In this document: piece by piece, positions 62,858 through 64,000 of the stretch
Layout of the letters: each line of letters starts with the position of its first letter
Numbering within the stretch: position 1 is the first letter of the stretch
Origin: Streptomyces wuyuanensis
Lineage (GTDB): Bacteria; Actinomycetota; Actinomycetes; Streptomycetales; Streptomycetaceae
Assembly: GCF_900103455.1 (NCBI RefSeq)
Contig: NZ_FNHI01000005.1
Location: forward strand, 62,001-126,000
Direction: 5' to 3'
Length of the DNA: 64,000 nucleotides
Program-made: the position numbers and the translations under genes
Notes under the pieces: generated by a model
Database searches by the model: none
The model's input: only the letters and a program-made list of their open reading frames with translations
What the model was told of the DNA's origin: nothing

Positions 62858-64000
62858 GCCTGCTCGAACTCGACGGAGTGAAGGTCCACTTCCCCGTCAA
62901 GAAGGGCATCCTCTTCGACCGCACGGTCGGGCACGTCTACGCCGTCGACGGCATCTCGCTGTCCGTCGAGGCCGGCCAGACGTACGGGCTCGTCGGCGAG
63001 TCGGGCTGCGGCAAGACCACGCTCGGCCGCGCGGTGCTGCGGCTCGTCGACGTCACGGACGGCAAGGTCGTCCTCGACGGCACGGACGTGGCGAAGCTGC
63101 CCGAGAAGGAGATGCGCGGCTTCCGGCGGCGCCTCCAGATGGTGTTCCAGGACCCGCTCGGCAGCCTCAACCCCCGGCAGAACATCGAGTCGATCCTGTC
63201 CGAGGGCATGGCCGCGCACGGCATCGGGGCGAACCAGAAGGAACGACGGGAGAAGATCAAGGAGATCCTGGCGAAGGTCGGCCTTCCCGGGAACTCCCTC
63301 TCCCGCTACCCGCACGAGTTCTCCGGCGGTCAGCGCCAGCGCATCGGCATCGCCCGCGCGCTCGTGCTCGAACCGGACGTGATCATCTGCGACGAGCCGG
63401 TCTCCGCGCTGGACGTCTCCATCCAGGCGCAGGTCATCAACCTGCTGGAGGAACTCCAGGAGTCCATGGGCCTGACGTATCTCGTCATCGCCCACGACCT
63501 CGCCGTCGTCCGGCACATCTCCGACGTCATCGGGGTCATGTACCTCGGTTCGCTGGTGGAGGAGGCCCCGAGCGACGCGCTGTACGAGGAGCCGAAGCAC
63601 CCGTACACCAAGGCGCTGATGTCGGCGGTTCCGGTGCCGGACCCGGAGGTCGAGGACCGCCGCGAGCGCATTCTGCTGCTGGGGGACCTGCCGTCCCCCG
63701 CGAACCCCCCTGCGGGCTGCCGTTTCCACACGCGCTGCCCGTGGAAGCAGGACACGCTGTGCGCCACGGAGCGCCCCGAGCTGACGGACCTCGGTGGCGG
63801 TCACAAGGTGGCGTGCCACTTCGCGGCGGAGATCGCGGCGGGCGAGATCGCCCGTACCTCGGGCGAGGTCGTCCCGGCGGTCCGTGAGGGCGTCGAGGAC
63901 GTCGACCCGGAGGTCGTCGCCACCTCGGGGTCGGTGGCCGAGGCTCACGACGACGCGGCGGAGGCGGCGGACGCGGCCGAGGCCGGGGAGATCGCCGTGC
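62854..64000 (+). CDS. Oligopeptide/dipeptide ABC transporter ATP-binding protein (DppF-like), partial
   Basis: The gene starts at ATG 62854 and is cut by the right end of the window after about 382 codons. Walker A is GESGCGKT, signature FSGGQRQR, Walker B VIICDEPVSALD, and the conserved C-terminal cysteines are CRFHTRCPWKQDTLC. The region after residue 320 is rich in Glu, Ala and Asp and is longer than usual. It completes a five-gene peptide transporter. Confidence 0.95.
   Translation, partial: MSLLELDGVKVHFPVKKGILFDRTVGHVYAVDGISLSVEAGQTYGLVGESGCGKTTLGRAVLRLVDVTDGKVVLDGTDVAKLPEKEMRGFRRRLQMVFQDPLGSLNPRQNIESILSEGMAAHGIGANQKERREKIKEILAKVGLPGNSLSRYPHEFSGGQRQRIGIARALVLEPDVIICDEPVSALDVSIQAQVINLLEELQESMGLTYLVIAHDLAVVRHISDVIGVMYLGSLVEEAPSDALYEEPKHPYTKALMSAVPVPDPEVEDRRERILLLGDLPSPANPPAGCRFHTRCPWKQDTLCATERPELTDLGGGHKVACHFAAEIAAGEIARTSGEVVPAVREGVEDVDPEVVATSGSVAEAHDDAAEAADAAEAGEIAV

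Overview
The window is 64 kb of very GC-rich chromosomal DNA with GTG/TTG starts, AGGAGG-type ribosome binding sites, ATGA-coupled operons and a complete GlgE-pathway operon. Gene content and order fit the core chromosome of Streptomyces. From memory, not checked by search, the order follows the S. coelicolor SCO543x-SCO548x region closely. No tRNA, rRNA, CRISPR array, transposase or phage gene was seen.

Layout. 1-2.8 kb (minus): a polyamine/membrane operon (DUF2617, DUF4247 lipoprotein, DUF350, membrane-fused spermidine synthase running off the edge). 2.8-5.0 kb: an imine-reductase-like enzyme convergent with a DUF418 membrane protein, followed by a 163-bp element with 18-bp terminal inverted repeats. 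5.4-7.7 kb: the RNA polymerase-associated ATPase HelD. 7.6-15.4 kb (minus): the glgE-treS-mak-glgB operon, which turns trehalose into branched alpha-glucan through maltose 1-phosphate. 26.1-28.7 kb holds glgP, and 40.4-42.7 kb holds glgX, the phosphorolytic and debranching enzymes of the same polymer.

Between glgE and glgP (15.95-25.9 kb) lies a same-strand five-gene cassette that is not part of glucan metabolism. It encodes a protein with a degenerate vWA-like domain, a P-loop GTPase with a disordered N-terminus, an 865-residue helical protein with a C-terminal coiled coil, a secreted and membrane-anchored vWA protein with an intact MIDAS, and a cytosolic Hanks-type kinase fused to a PQQ-like beta-propeller. 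The composition resembles the GTPase-centred (DO-GTPase2/GAP1-like) multi-component systems predicted to act in signalling or biological conflict. It is the most interesting region of the window.

The remainder is mostly conserved Streptomyces content: an M4 metallopeptidase (28.9-30.9), a thioesterase (31.5-32.2), a heterodimeric ABC exporter with one degenerate ATP site (32.7-36.5), an ABC-2 drug-type exporter with a two-component system (36.7-40.3), two tandem L,D-transpeptidases (42.9-45.5), an enoyl-CoA hydratase (45.6-46.4), an RsbW-like ATPase (46.7-47.2), a YVTN propeller protein (47.6-48.8), GNAT and EF-hand proteins (48.8-49.8), a serine/glycine block (sdaA, glyA, gcvH, gcvT under a tandem glycine riboswitch, 49.9-54.6), a P-loop kinase-like protein, two SseB-family paralogues (56.2-57.9) and a dipeptide/oligopeptide ABC transporter operon (58.1-64.0) whose last gene is cut by the window end.

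All calls rest on reading the translated sequence and recalled family knowledge. No database search was run.
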